Assembly (NCBI RefSeq): GCF_037975245.1
Contig: NC_092564.1
Coordinates: forward strand, 10,704,484-10,768,483
Reading direction: 5' to 3'
DNA from: Apostichopus japonicus
Lineage: Eukaryota; Echinodermata; Holothuroidea; Aspidochirotida; Stichopodidae
DNA: 64,000 nucleotides
Part shown: in pieces, positions 13,711-23,165 of the stretch
Layout of the letters: every line of letters starts with the position of its first letter
Position numbering within the stretch: position 1 is the first letter of the stretch
Made by a program: the position numbers and the translations under genes
Notes under the pieces: model-generated
Databases searched by the model: none
The model's input: only the letters and a program-made list of their open reading frames with translations
What the model was told of the DNA's origin: nothing

Positions 13711-13761
13711 ACTTAATGTGGAAGACATCATGATTAGATTTTGGTTTCATTTAATCAATAG

Positions 13762-13840
13762 GTGGAGGTAGAGGAATTGGACACTCTTGCACAAGATATC
13801 AACGGCTTGAAGTACTCTGCTCAGGCGGCCTCCATTCTAG
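13762..13840 (+). CDS. SRP68: SRP68 penultimate exon
   Basis: A 79-nt exon lies between AATAG| at 13,761 and |GTATGT at 13,841. It encodes VEVEELDTLAQDINGLKYSAQAASIL and ends in phase 1 with a lone G. The next exon begins with AT, which completes an aspartate codon, so the phases agree. It is assigned to the signal recognition particle 68-kDa subunit by its link to the strongly recognised last exon. An AAT microsatellite starts just after the donor. Upstream exons would lie left of the LINE or be lost; none was recognised. Confidence 0.65.
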
Positions 13841-15044
13841 GTATGTACTTAATAATAATATAATAATAATCATAATAATAATAATAATATTCAATTTACT
13901 GTGTTTGGAAAGAAACTTTTTGCTGCTTTGGATGAAGATTAAGGATTCTTGTTTTTCAAAAGGCAAAATGCAAGATGGACTATATATGAAAGGATGAATA
14001 CCAAAAATTAAGAAAAGAAATTGGGTGGGGGGAGGGGGAATCAGGCAGAGACCATCATGTTACTACCCTGTTAATTTTGTGTAGGACCCTGGTTAATTCA
14101 AAAGGAAGAAATCCCTTTAGTACCCTTGAGTTTCTGAAAGGGTTCTTCTTTGGGATAACGGTGGAGAGACATATCGATGTTCTCTTTTGGGTCTGATCGT
14201 CAGGAAAATGCAGATTAAACTGCCGTGTCCATTTGGAACCTGGGAATTGAACCCTGCTACTGGAACAAATGTATTCCATCAGAGCATAGACAATGATTCA
14301 GAGAAATATGGCCTTTATGTTAATAATCTGTTGTTTTCTTTCCCAAATTTTTCTCTTTGGTTAAACAATGAGTGAAAAGATTCATTCGGTTGGAAGCAGC
14401 ACCATCCCTTTTCACACTTTTTTTTGGGGGGGGGGGGGGGGAGAGACCTATTAGCCCTTAGGGTCTGAAAATATTACAATAGGATTATTGTGGTGGACAG
14501 GACAGACAATAGTTATTTTTGCTTGTAGCTGAATGTATGATGTCCAGGGATCACAAGGAAGTATCAAAAGCCCGATCAAAACTGCCGTTTTTTTGTACTA
14601 TCGAAATTTGTCAGAATAAAGAAATTGAAAGCCAAAATGTAAAGAGTTTATCTGGCCTTGTAGACTGCGATTGAACCAGTCTCTGTCATCTACAAATAAT
14701 AGAAAGTGGGTATCCATTTCTGTTTGTGACAGCAATAACAAAAAATGACTGCAAATTAACAAGTTTTTGTAAACTTTCTCTATTCAGGGATTCGAATCCC
14801 AAATTCCACTCGAATATACCCCCCCTACTTCTGAACTGTCACGTAGCTCAAGGTGACAAACTTACTACAAAGATGAGAATAGGCCTTAGTTGGTTCCTAA
14901 TTCAATGACGTTTCTCACAGTTAACTGAATTGACTTCCCCCACCCTCCGGATTATCCTCACCCATAGAAAATACCCTCTACCCAAGAATACTTTAAAAAA
15001 AAAAACCATGGCTTACCAAGAACCTCTCTGCGTTCATTTTTCAG
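13841..15044 (+). other. SRP68 last intron
   Basis: The intron between the two SRP68 exons is 1,204 bp. It contains an AAT microsatellite (13,846-13,890), a G-run near 14,425 and two B-box-like words: GGTTCAATTCC on the minus strand near 14,245 and the palindrome GGGATTCGAATCCC near 14,787. The latter may be remnants of tRNA-derived SINEs. The open frames at 14,055-14,375 are not coding. Confidence 0.55.
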
Positions 15045-15343
15045 ATTCCAATGAACCTTCCATCAGCAAAAGAATGGCGCAACTCGGTCTGAAGGACAAT
15101 CGACCACTGGCGGAATGGCTTGACTGGTACAACGCCAACCAGCCGGACCTGGCCGCCAAGCCCAACTTCACCACATTTCCACTGGACTTTAAGCCGTCAC
15201 CGTGCAAACCGCTCTTCTTTGACATAGCTCTGAACCATATAGAGTTACCCTCCTTGGACGAGAAACTGGAACAGAATAAATCGTCCCCGCAGGGGGGTCT
15301 GGGTGGGTTCCTGCGTGGATGGTGGAGCGGGGGTGAAAAGTAA
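15045..15343 (+). CDS. SRP68: SRP68 last exon (signal recognition particle subunit)
   Basis: The acceptor is a pyrimidine tract ending TTTTTCAG at 15,044, and the exon runs to TAA at 15,341-15,343. It encodes SNEPSISKRMAQLGLKDNRP, LAEWLDWYNANQPDL, then PNFTTFPLDFKPSPCKPLFF, DIALNHIELPSLDEKLEQ and a glycine/tryptophan-rich end. PCKPLFFD-ALNH followed by P-L--KLEQ is the diagnostic C-terminus of SRP68. That protein binds SRP RNA with SRP72 and is needed for cotranslational targeting to the endoplasmic reticulum; the C-terminal part contacts SRP72. The end is slightly longer than usual (GGFLRGWWSGGEK). An in-frame ATG at 15,008 lies before the acceptor and is not a start. It is probably the functional host gene, with upstream exons missing from the window. 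Confidence 0.85.
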
Positions 15344-16880
15344 CTCTTGAATTGCCACGATGTCGGAAAAAGGATTTCGGAAAAAAGGTCTTTTGTATAC
15401 ATAAGCCGGTAGTATTTGGGAGGGCTCTCACTCTTCTCCTGCATGTGCTGTAATCATCTTTTATTTGTTTTATTTGATTTCATTTGTTTTTTTTTAGTAT
15501 AGAAAACTACACCTTGTTGCAATGCAAACACAAAGATGGGGGAAGGCCAAAAAGAATAACACTCACTTTTTTAACGTGGCTTGGCAAACAAAATTTGAAG
15601 AATATTCAAAATGGGAATTGGAATTTTATATATTTTGGATTTGGTGTTTGTGTGTTTATCTTGTTTAGAGAAAAAGAAGAAAACAGCATCTTTATTTGAT
15701 GGGCCTTTAAAGTTTTAAAAATGGGTTTCGGGTGTTGATTTCTTGGTCTACAAACATTGTGGTGCTTGACTGACTGACACTTTATGGGGGGATGTTAAGG
15801 TGACTGAATTTGATATTGGCAGGAGTTATGGATGATAGTTGGAAGGACCAGGGGTGGGGGGGGGTGAGGCGAAGGATAGAGAAGGAGAAATGAAAGTGTT
15901 GAAAGTGATGAGGGAGAATCTTTTAATTGAATTTTCAGTTTGCAGCAGCACAGGTTTACTGCATGAAAAGGCTATATTTAAAGAAACTTTCAATAATGCA
16001 CTCTTCGTGTATATAATTTGGTGGGGTGTGGTAGTCGGAGCCGGGGGGGGGGGGGTGTGTGATTGAGACAGCAATGAAAGGGAGCAACCTTTCCACATAT
16101 ATGTTGTTTGTGCTATGGTAGTATCGTTTCCTTTTTCAAACTGGAGGGCAAAAAATGTAAAAATTAAGTTATCTAAAATTAATTCAAAATCAGGTTTAGT
16201 TAATAAATGAAAGTTAAAGAAAATTTTATTGATGGTAGCAAGGGTGCCATGGTATTGTAAAGTGAATAATCAATCAGCCATGGAAGGCCAACTCCTTTTT
16301 GTTGGGAACTTGTCGTCAAGCAAACCTATGGATTCAAGCCCTGTCTGGCTAAAGTAAGATGGGGTTATTATTTTTATCTAGGAGGAATCAATTCTTTTTC
16401 CCCTCATGTTGAAATGGTCTTCCAAATGTTTAAAAAAAATGTCCAAAAAGAATGTACTGGTGTGAATTGGATAGCCACCTGGTGTGAAGTAAAAAGGCCA
16501 TAGGCTTATCCCATATGTACATGTGACTACTTACTATCATTAAATAACTGCCCCCCCAGGCTGATATTATAAATAATGGAAACATTATAGAAAATAACTG
16601 TCTGTTGTCACCCAACCATCTCAATAGTAGATGCAGGTATCACTAAGAATGTTTATGAAATATGTATTGCATGTGTTGATTAGTATTTGCATAATAATTT
16701 GATGAGGGATAACCTGTTTCTGGACAGGAAGTTGAAGGGTATTAACTGTGGTGGGAGAGATGAAGGTATATCCTGTCCATGAACTGATTTGTCATTAAAA
16801 AAAAAGAAGTTATTTCAAAGTATCACTCTTTTTTCTTCCCTTTTTTTTTTCTTCCTTTTACATGAGTATTGTAAAAGGAA
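15344..16880 (+). other. SRP68 3' UTR and intergenic DNA
   Basis: No gene is seen after the SRP68 stop. The first few hundred bases are likely 3' UTR. G-runs occur at 15,855 and 16,044, and an oligo-A/T stretch at 16,796-16,860. Confidence 0.45.
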
Positions 16881-16884
16881 AAGC

Positions 16885-16962
16885 AGAGGTTGAGTTTGAG
16901 CCAGGGACCTTGAGATGCAAAAGCAAAAGTCTTTACCACTAGATCATTAGGTGGGCCTCTGG
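16885..16962 (-). repeat. Lone tRNA-like sequence (SINE head?)
   Basis: On the minus strand TGATCTAGTGGTAAAGAC resembles a tRNA A box. About 45 bases on, GGCTCAAACTC resembles a B box. The acceptor stem is not convincing. It is probably a tRNA-derived SINE or tRNA pseudogene, near the first tRNA-like array. Confidence 0.45.
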
Positions 16963-17055
16963 ATTCTAAAGCTTTACAAATATTTAAAGATCCTGCTGTT
17001 TGGACTTAGTTTATAAAACTTTTTCTCCACTACTCCTCCCCCCAACTACCGATTA

Positions 17056-17250
17056 GCTAGTCAGGGGGGAGGGGTGGCGGCGAACTCCACTTGTCCGCGC
17101 GTGAACCTTGTCAGGGGGGGAGGTGGAGGCGATCTCCACTTGTCTGCGCCTTTACCTTGTCAGGGAGGGGGGGCGGCGACCTCACCTTGTCCACACCTTC
17201 ACCCCCTCTCACCCTCTCACCTTACCCACCTGTCAGGAGGAGGGGGCCGC
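17056..17250. repeat. GC-rich minisatellite, about 3-4 units
   Basis: Imperfect units of roughly 55-62 bp carry GTCAGGGGGGGAGG, then GGCG then ACTCCACTTGTCC, then CCTTGTCAGG. They repeat at about 17,060, 17,110 and 17,158, with a diverged unit near 17,234. Open frames over this block in all three plus frames are repeat artefacts. Confidence 0.7.
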
Positions 17251-17302
17251 CCACCTTCGGGATTCATCTTATCCACTTGTCAGAACTCCTTTTGCAAATA
17301 CT

Positions 17303-17372
17303 CACCTGGGACTTGAACCGATGCAATCCAACCCAATCGCTTACTGAACGATGGAATAACCAATTACACCAT
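17303..17372 (-). repeat. tRNA-like unit with a different core
   Basis: On the minus strand an A box TGGTGTAATTGGTTA (about 17,352-17,366) is followed by B box GGTTCAAGTCCC (about 17,307-17,318). The core differs from the next units, yet the linker beyond it (TTCGTTTCTTATATTTATAC) matches the linker of the 161-bp array. It is therefore a diverged first member of that array or a unit with a swapped core. The acceptor-stem halves do not pair. Confidence 0.6.
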
Positions 17373-18240
17373 TTTGGTTCCCTCTGGAGAAACTTCGTTT
17401 CTTATATTTATACTTCCACTCCCTCCAGAGGGTAGAAAAGTAAAAGGCTCTGTCTGGACATGAACCGCAGACATGATGCTCTGTCTGGGAATCGAACCGG
17501 AGACATGGAGTTTGTCTGTCTCTCCAGTCCAGAGCACTACCAACTGCGCCATTAGAACTGTTGAGAATTAATGCTCGTTTCTAATATTTAAACTTCAGAG
17601 TCCAGAAAGGAATCAGTAAAAGAGCAAAAATATAAAATGCTCTGTCTGGGGTTCGAACCGGAGACATGGAGTTTGTCTGTCTCTCCAGTCCAGAGCACTA
17701 CCAACTGCGCCACTAGAACTGTTGAGAATTAATGCTCGTTTCAAATATTTAAACTTCAGAGTCCAGAATGGAATCAGTAAAAGAGCAAAAATGTAAAATG
17801 CTCTGTCATGGGGTTCGAACCGGAGACATGGAGTTTGTCTGTCTCTCCAGTCCAGAGCACTACCAACTGCGCCACTAGAACTGTTGAGAATTAATACTCG
17901 TTTCTAATATTTAATCTTCACAACATTAGATGGCAAATAAATAGAAAATCATATGCATCCTCTGGTGTTTGAATTCAAGACAAGGAGTATGTCTCATTTT
18001 TTTTTCAGTTTATTGACAATTTCATTGTACAAAACAATAATAAATATGCAAAATTATACAACATAACAACTTCGCCACAGTAACTGTTAATTGAGAAATG
18101 ATAGGCTTTTCTAATATTTTAACTGCAAAATGAGGAAAAGAAATACCAAAACAATACCTCCTCTGGGAGTTGAAATCTAGACAGAGAGTTTGTCTTACTT
18201 TCTTAGTACATAACACTAACCACAGTAACTGTTTAGAAAT
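17373..18240 (-). repeat. Array A: 161-bp tRNA-like tandem repeat
   Basis: Three well-kept units have GAGACATGG at 17,500, 17,661 and 17,823, a period of 161-162 bp. Two decayed units follow at about 17,963-18,100 (interrupted by a T-run-led insertion) and 18,163-18,236. On the minus strand each unit has A box TGGCGCAGTTGG, a D-arm that can pair (GCGC/GTGC), about 41 nt of spacer, B box GGTTCGAACCC and then T-runs within 35 nt. That is the layout of a type-2 Pol III gene. The T stem and acceptor stem are poor, so these are not working tRNAs. The linker carries TCTAATATTTAAACTTC, shared with array B. Confidence 0.8.
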
Positions 18241-18242
18241 AA

Positions 18243-18345
18243 TTATTTGTGATTTGGTTTGATTTATTTTGTTTTTTCACGTGCAAATATACAATGTGAA
18301 AGGAAGTCTTCTATAAAGCATACAATAGCTTAACAAAGTAGAAGA
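18243..18345 (-). mobile_element. LINE 3' tail, minus strand
   Basis: Reverse-complemented it reads GTCTTCTACTTTGTTAAGC, then GCTTTATAGAAGACTTCC, a GTGAAAAAACAAAATAAATC stretch and AAATC-like repeats. It matches the tail at 56.98 and 57.70 kb. It lies immediately beyond the last decayed unit of array A. Confidence 0.65.
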
Positions 18346-19018
18346 CTGGTCAGAAAAGCATTATTTGGACAATTGCTTCCCATCTAGCAAAAACATATCC
18401 CTCACAAACAGTAAACCGGCGTCGTAAAAGCTTTTTTTGTCATAAACAATGGTATTATCAATTCTAATAAAATTATTAAGGATTTGCACACCCAATTTCC
18501 GATGGTTTCTTAAAGGTAGCTAAGCTTACTCAAAACCATACAAATTTGTCCAATGAAGGTATTTTTAAATACAAGAAATATCCTGGTCATGAAAATGATA
18601 ATTAAAAAGCAACTCTTTACCGGACGGCGACAGAGAGGAATGAAATAAAAGAGCTTCCAATACCCCGTGTTGGCATTATTACAATAACGCTTGACCCAAG
18701 AGGTTTTGAGAGCACCAACAAAGCCGTGAACATATTTTTTTAAACCCCCCTTTTCAATGGGGTTATACATAGTAATTTTCCTTACTTTATCAGTTTTCCC
18801 GTTCGAAATAAATCAAAAATAGTACTTTGGATCTTTTCAATAAAATCTTTTGGAGGGCTATGCAGATTCCTTGGGACCACGTTTCTCACGCACGGAAGCA
18901 GATATGGACCTGGGAGTTGCAAATTTGGGCTCCTGAGCATCGGTTACCCCCTGTTACGTCATTTGGGCGAATTCGATTTTGGATCGATTTTTGGTCAGTT
19001 TTGGCAAAACTGCAAATC
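18346..19018. other. No gene recognised
   Basis: The minus frame at 18,510-18,770 and the plus frame at 18,827-19,054 have no recognised domain. The left end may be more of the minus-strand LINE, but no LINE protein could be read. Confidence 0.4.
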
Positions 19019-19605
19019 AGGTTTTTTGCCCCCACGCCCCAACGCAGCACCTAATTCCAAAAAAAACTTCAGATTCGTAATCAGCTTGTCGCGAACTACC
19101 AGAAAAGATACACATTTATCGCTTTTGCGACAATTTCTTTTTTCACCTCAAAGAAAAGTAAGACCGAAAAACTTTTACGACGAACAAAGGTTATAAAACC
19201 TTTTGTTGTCCCTAAAAGTTTTTCGGTTTTCTATTGTTCATCAGAAGTTGCAAACTGAGCGAAATAAGTGTCATAAGAGGGTGCTCGACGCATCTTGCCA
19301 GTGATAGGCCTACGTGATTTCAAAGCAGTCAAATCAAACCTTCGTTTGTCATTTTGAGTTTTATCTTGACATTTATGAATAAATGGGTCAATTTTGGCAA
19401 AAAACTGCAAGAGGTACGTACCCCTTACGTTTTTTTTTAGGTGAAAACACTTTTTGTCGCAAAGGCGATAAATGTGTATCTTTTCTGGTAGTTCGCGACA
19501 CGCTGATTACGAATCTGAAGTTTATTTTGGAATTGGGTGTTGTGTGGGGGGGGGCGTGCGGGGGGGGGGGGGGGCAAAAAAACCTGATATATGATTTATG
19601 AAAAA
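19019..19605. repeat. Inverted repeat, about 140-bp arms
   Basis: The left arm (about 19,019-19,155) and right arm (about 19,435-19,590) are reverse complements over most of their length. They share CAGATTCGTAATCAGC, GTCGCGAACTACCAG and AAAGATACACATTTATCGC, and both end in C/G-rich runs beside a TTTTTTGCCCCC word. The spacer (19,170-19,370) contains a sequence repeated at 21.80-21.97 kb. This is a foldback-like or palindromic MITE structure with no open frame of its own. Confidence 0.7.
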
Positions 19606-19815
19606 CTGTAGAAATCAAAGGCCTATAAACAACAAGACTTTCCCGGTCAGATAATTACACGAAATTTGTGTATAACAAAGACAAGGGTGTCTTCTACTCC
19701 ACGTCTTATTTCAATGTTGATGGGTGTTTCAAAGAGAACAAGAGAGGGGGCTGAAAAGAGGGGTTTTTCAAAATTGTGCACTTATAAAGAATACGTATTT
19801 CTATCGGGTCTTTTG

Positions 19816-20184
19816 CAGTGTCGGAGCTAGGGGTATTGGTCGAGGGGGCGAGGATGGTCTGCAGGGGCGCTTTCGACACTATCTAAGCGGAGCGCCACCA
19901 CGGGTTGGCGCGGAGCGTAGAGAAATATTTGAATAAAGATGCTCCCTAGATCGCCGGAAATGACCCTTGCCGGGCCTTGCTAATATGCAGATAAATGAAG
20001 AATAAATAGGTGTCATCGCCAAAAAAAATGTGACAAATGTCAATAGGTAGATGAGAGCGCATTAAAAACGTCAATATTCGCATATAAATAAAAAGTGGTA
20101 TAAAGCTGAAAAGGGCGCCAGCAGTCCATTTGAGTCCGTCAGGGGGGCATCCGCCCCCCTGACTGTATGGACGCTCCGCCACTG
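19816..20184. mobile_element. hAT-like MITE
   Basis: The ends are CAGTGTCGGAGC (left, from 19,816) and GCTCCGCCACTG (right, to 20,184), which form a short TIR starting CAGTG as in hAT elements. The internal ACTATCTAAGCGGAGCGCC and GGTTGGCGCGGAGCGTAGA are shared with the element at 29.07-29.67 kb. An 18-base G/C palindrome-like stretch (AGGGGGGCATCCGCCCCCCT) lies near the right end. No 8-bp target duplication is evident. Confidence 0.5.
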
Positions 20185-20279
20185 CCAGATAGACCACCCA
20201 ACCCCCCCCCTCCCCCTTCCATGGTACGCCATTTGACGCAAGAATAACACACCCTCAATGCAACCTATAGCTAATGGAC

Positions 20280-21656
20280 ACTTTCGTGGTATGATTATAG
20301 TCCCCCAAATGAGCCCATATCCACCGATATAATAAAAAAAATGTTCTAATAAAAAATAAAAAACTCCTAGTAAATGCCCACCACATTATTTTTTCTGAAA
20401 AAGGCAAGTCTCTCTTAGAAATATGTGATAAATACAACTTAACGATAATTAACCAAAATACCAAACCTAGGATGAACCCAATAAACAATATTACAGAACT
20501 ACTTGACTACCCATATAACCTCAAATCACCTCGCAACTAAAACACATTCGATACAAATCCTAGAAGATGACTAAATCAGTGACCATTTTCCACTCGTTTT
20601 TGAGCTAGACATAAACCTAAACTGCGTACCAAATAACGAATTGACGTATAACTACAATAAAACAGACTCCCAAAATACAACAACCAAAACAACGAGCTAA
20701 ATTACATCGACAATTACTGTGACAGCGTTGCCCATCATATTTTCTATACTTTCAAAAGACACTGTCCCTTAAAAACAAAACAGAAAACGAAAACTAAATA
20801 AGAATATTCTTACACTTATGAAACTCAGACGTCGCCTACGTAGAACTTATATCATCTCCCGAGACCCAACTCTAAAAACCCAAATTAACCAACTTAAATA
20901 GCAATAAACAGACAAATATTGGCGGATTAACAAAACCGCGTCCAAAACAACTGCGATTTAATCATTAATGATAAAAACCCGAAACACTTTTGGAAAATTA
21001 AAAAAAAAAAATCATTAACCCCATTACAACACCAAACACAGGTAAAACAGACCAAGGCCTTAGAGATAACGTAGGTAACCTCATCACAAAAACTCAAGAC
21101 CAAATAAAGCTAATTGAATCGTACTTTAAAAGTATATTCAATATCTACGATGCCCCCCCCCCCCATACGATATCAGCTGTAAACACGAAATAGACCGTAC
21201 AATTATCAGTAATGCAACAAGCTTTAACACCAACCCGTTAGGATGTCTCAACAAAAACATCCCTCTGCTCAATAAAATAGATATAAACAATTGGTATAGT
21301 GCCACTTAAACATGCATCCTCCACTGGTCCTGACAACATAAATGACCAACTGCCTAAAAAACTCCCCTCCGATATTCATTAACTCTCATATTTTCCCACT
21401 ATTTAACGAACTCCTTACACTGGGTTATTTCCCAACCCCATGGAAATCCGCCAAAAAGATTTTAATACCGAAACTAAGTAAAGACCGCACCAAAATTCAA
21501 AATTATCGACCAGTTAGTCTCCTCCCAGCCTTAGGTAAGATTTTCGAAAGAATTATAGATAACCGCACCATAACCCACCTAGAGCAAATTAATCACCTTT
21601 CCCCGTATCAATCGGGCTAATTCCGCGCACACAAATCTACAATAAACCAAACTTTC
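20280..21656 (+). pseudogene. Second Jockey/I-type LINE copy, truncated
   Basis: It is colinear with 10,685-12,115 of the first LINE, from the sequence around TCCCCAAATGAGCCCATATC to ACAAATCTACAATAAACCAA. It therefore covers the back half of the endonuclease and the start of the RT. A 92-residue frame at 21,342-21,620 keeps IFPLFNELLTLGYFPTPWKS, KILIPKLSKDRT and NYRPVSLLPALGKIFERI, the RT1/RT2 region. It is better preserved there than in the first copy. The 5' end, the catalytic part of the RT and the 3' end are missing. Confidence 0.75.
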
Positions 21657-21666
21657 TGCTTATCTT

Positions 21667-21776
21667 ATTTTTTTAGCCTCTGAAGAAGATCCTGCTAGGA
21701 TCGAAACTTTTACACATTCTATTACACAGGCTCTCTAGTGGATAAGCAGTTTGCTAACAGTTTTATTTTATTTTCA
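21667..21776 (+). mobile_element. Short insertion with hammerhead-like motif
   Basis: About 110 bp is bracketed by a perfect 13-bp direct repeat TTCTGCTTATCTT (21,654-21,666 and 21,777-21,789), as expected of a target duplication. Inside, 21,680-21,707 reads CTGAAGA, a 5-bp stem GATCC/GGATC, then GAAAC. This resembles the CUGANGA...GAAA core of a hammerhead ribozyme, with one extra base. Cleavage-site pairing was not established. Confidence 0.45.
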
Positions 21777-21799
21777 TTCTGCTTATCTTTTAGGCAGAA

Positions 21800-21970
21800 C
21801 AAAGGTTTGTGAATCCTTTGTTCGTTTTAAAAGTTTTTTCGGGTTTCTATTGTTCCTCTGAAGTTGCAAACTGACCAAAAAGAGGCCGATAGAGAGCGCT
21901 CGACGCATCTTGCCAGTCATACGTTATTTCAAAGCAGTCAAATCAAACCTTTCTTATTCATAAATGTTCT
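21800..21970. repeat. Dispersed repeat shared with 19.19-19.35 kb
   Basis: GAAGTTGCAAACTGA, GCTCGACGCATCTTGCCAGT and ATTTCAAAGCAGTCAAATCA occur here and at about 19,240-19,345 in the same order and orientation. The two copies flank the 20.3-21.66-kb LINE fragment and the hAT-like MITE. Confidence 0.7.
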
Positions 21971-23165
21971 CCAGTTTCACGGTGTTGTTTCCTCGGAAAT
22001 TGTATGCTAAGCGATAGAAGTGTTCAATGTTTTAATCGTAATTTTTTCTCCAAAAATGTAACGGAGGGTGATTCAATACCCAGAGATACTGTTGTTTTAA
22101 CTGGTTGTTGTATATTAATAGTTTTCAACCGCTCCGCGACATGAGCTATGCAGATTCAGGAAACGTTGCCTTGACCATTACTTTAGCAACAAGGCAATCA
22201 AAAGAATTAAGATCTTTTAAGGATTCAAAAATGTAGAATTTATATTCCAAAATGTTTCAATACCCTGAGATAACAGTCTTCCTATGTGAAATAAAGACAT
22301 ACAGATGCTCTATGTATGAGCACATGGACATATTCTTTGATCAATTTGAGCAAGAAAAGCAGCTCTGCCACCCCTTTAATAATTAATGAGTTATATGACA
22401 TTGTTTTATTTTCACTATGAAACATTTTCACAAGTTACTGCCAAACCTAGAGTAATGTAGTATTAATCACTGAAAATAATGCCAATTTTAAGACCATTTG
22501 AAATATGAAGTTCAATAAAGGTGTACGTGTTGAGTTATCCTGTTTACAAGTACAGCATTTTGAACATCACCCTCCGTTCCATTTTGAAGAAAAACTTAGC
22601 ATTATTTCTCAACAGTTGCTGTGACGCAGCGGTTAGCAAGGGCGTAGGAACCGGGGGGCTGGGCTGGATCTAACTGCGCCAAAGTTCAGTACAGGGGAAC
22701 TTGAAATGCAGCTATTGGTCAAGACAAATTGGTGGGGACACGGTATATCATGTCCCCACTACTGAAAAAGTTGATGGGGACGCGTCCCGCTGTCCGCACC
22801 AGGATCTGCGCCCATGGTTTGAAGGCTGTTCATCCTGGAACGCCATTTTCATGCTCACTTATATGATTTGATATCTGCTGTTTGCTTAACAAATTCGAAT
22901 AATTGAAGTGAGACTGAAATAAATAACTTTGATTTGTTTATTGTGCAATTCCCCACATTCTTTTCATTTCGAAAGACGCACAGTTTCAAGTTCAGTACAC
23001 TGAAGGTTTCGATTCTCTATCTGCCTTCAGTTTAGGTAAGATCTTGGGATATTCATCCCTAGATATTGTTAGAAATCCATGCAGCACAGTGTTCTTGGTA
23101 TTTCTTGGGATTTTTCGGGCCTGATCTTGGGAAATTGCAAAATCGGGAGTGGTTACACTCCATTT
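21971..23165. other. No gene; possible MITE at 22,644-22,816
   Basis: No gene was recognised. GGGCGTAGGAACCGGG near 22,644 and, inverted, GGGCGCAGATCCTGG near 22,816 could be degenerate TIRs of a small hAT-like element. A tRNA A-box-like word (GACGCAGCGGTTAGC) lies just before it at 22,623. Confidence 0.35.

Noticed and set aside
14780-14880. tRNA gene around the palindrome GGGATTCGAATCCC
   Set aside because: The B box is perfect, but no convincing A box or cloverleaf was found on either strand.
15034-15444. Minus-strand frames of 80-136 codons
   Set aside because: They are shadows of the SRP68 last exon.
17074-17435. Three overlapping Gly/Pro-rich plus frames
   Set aside because: They are artefacts of the GC-rich minisatellite.
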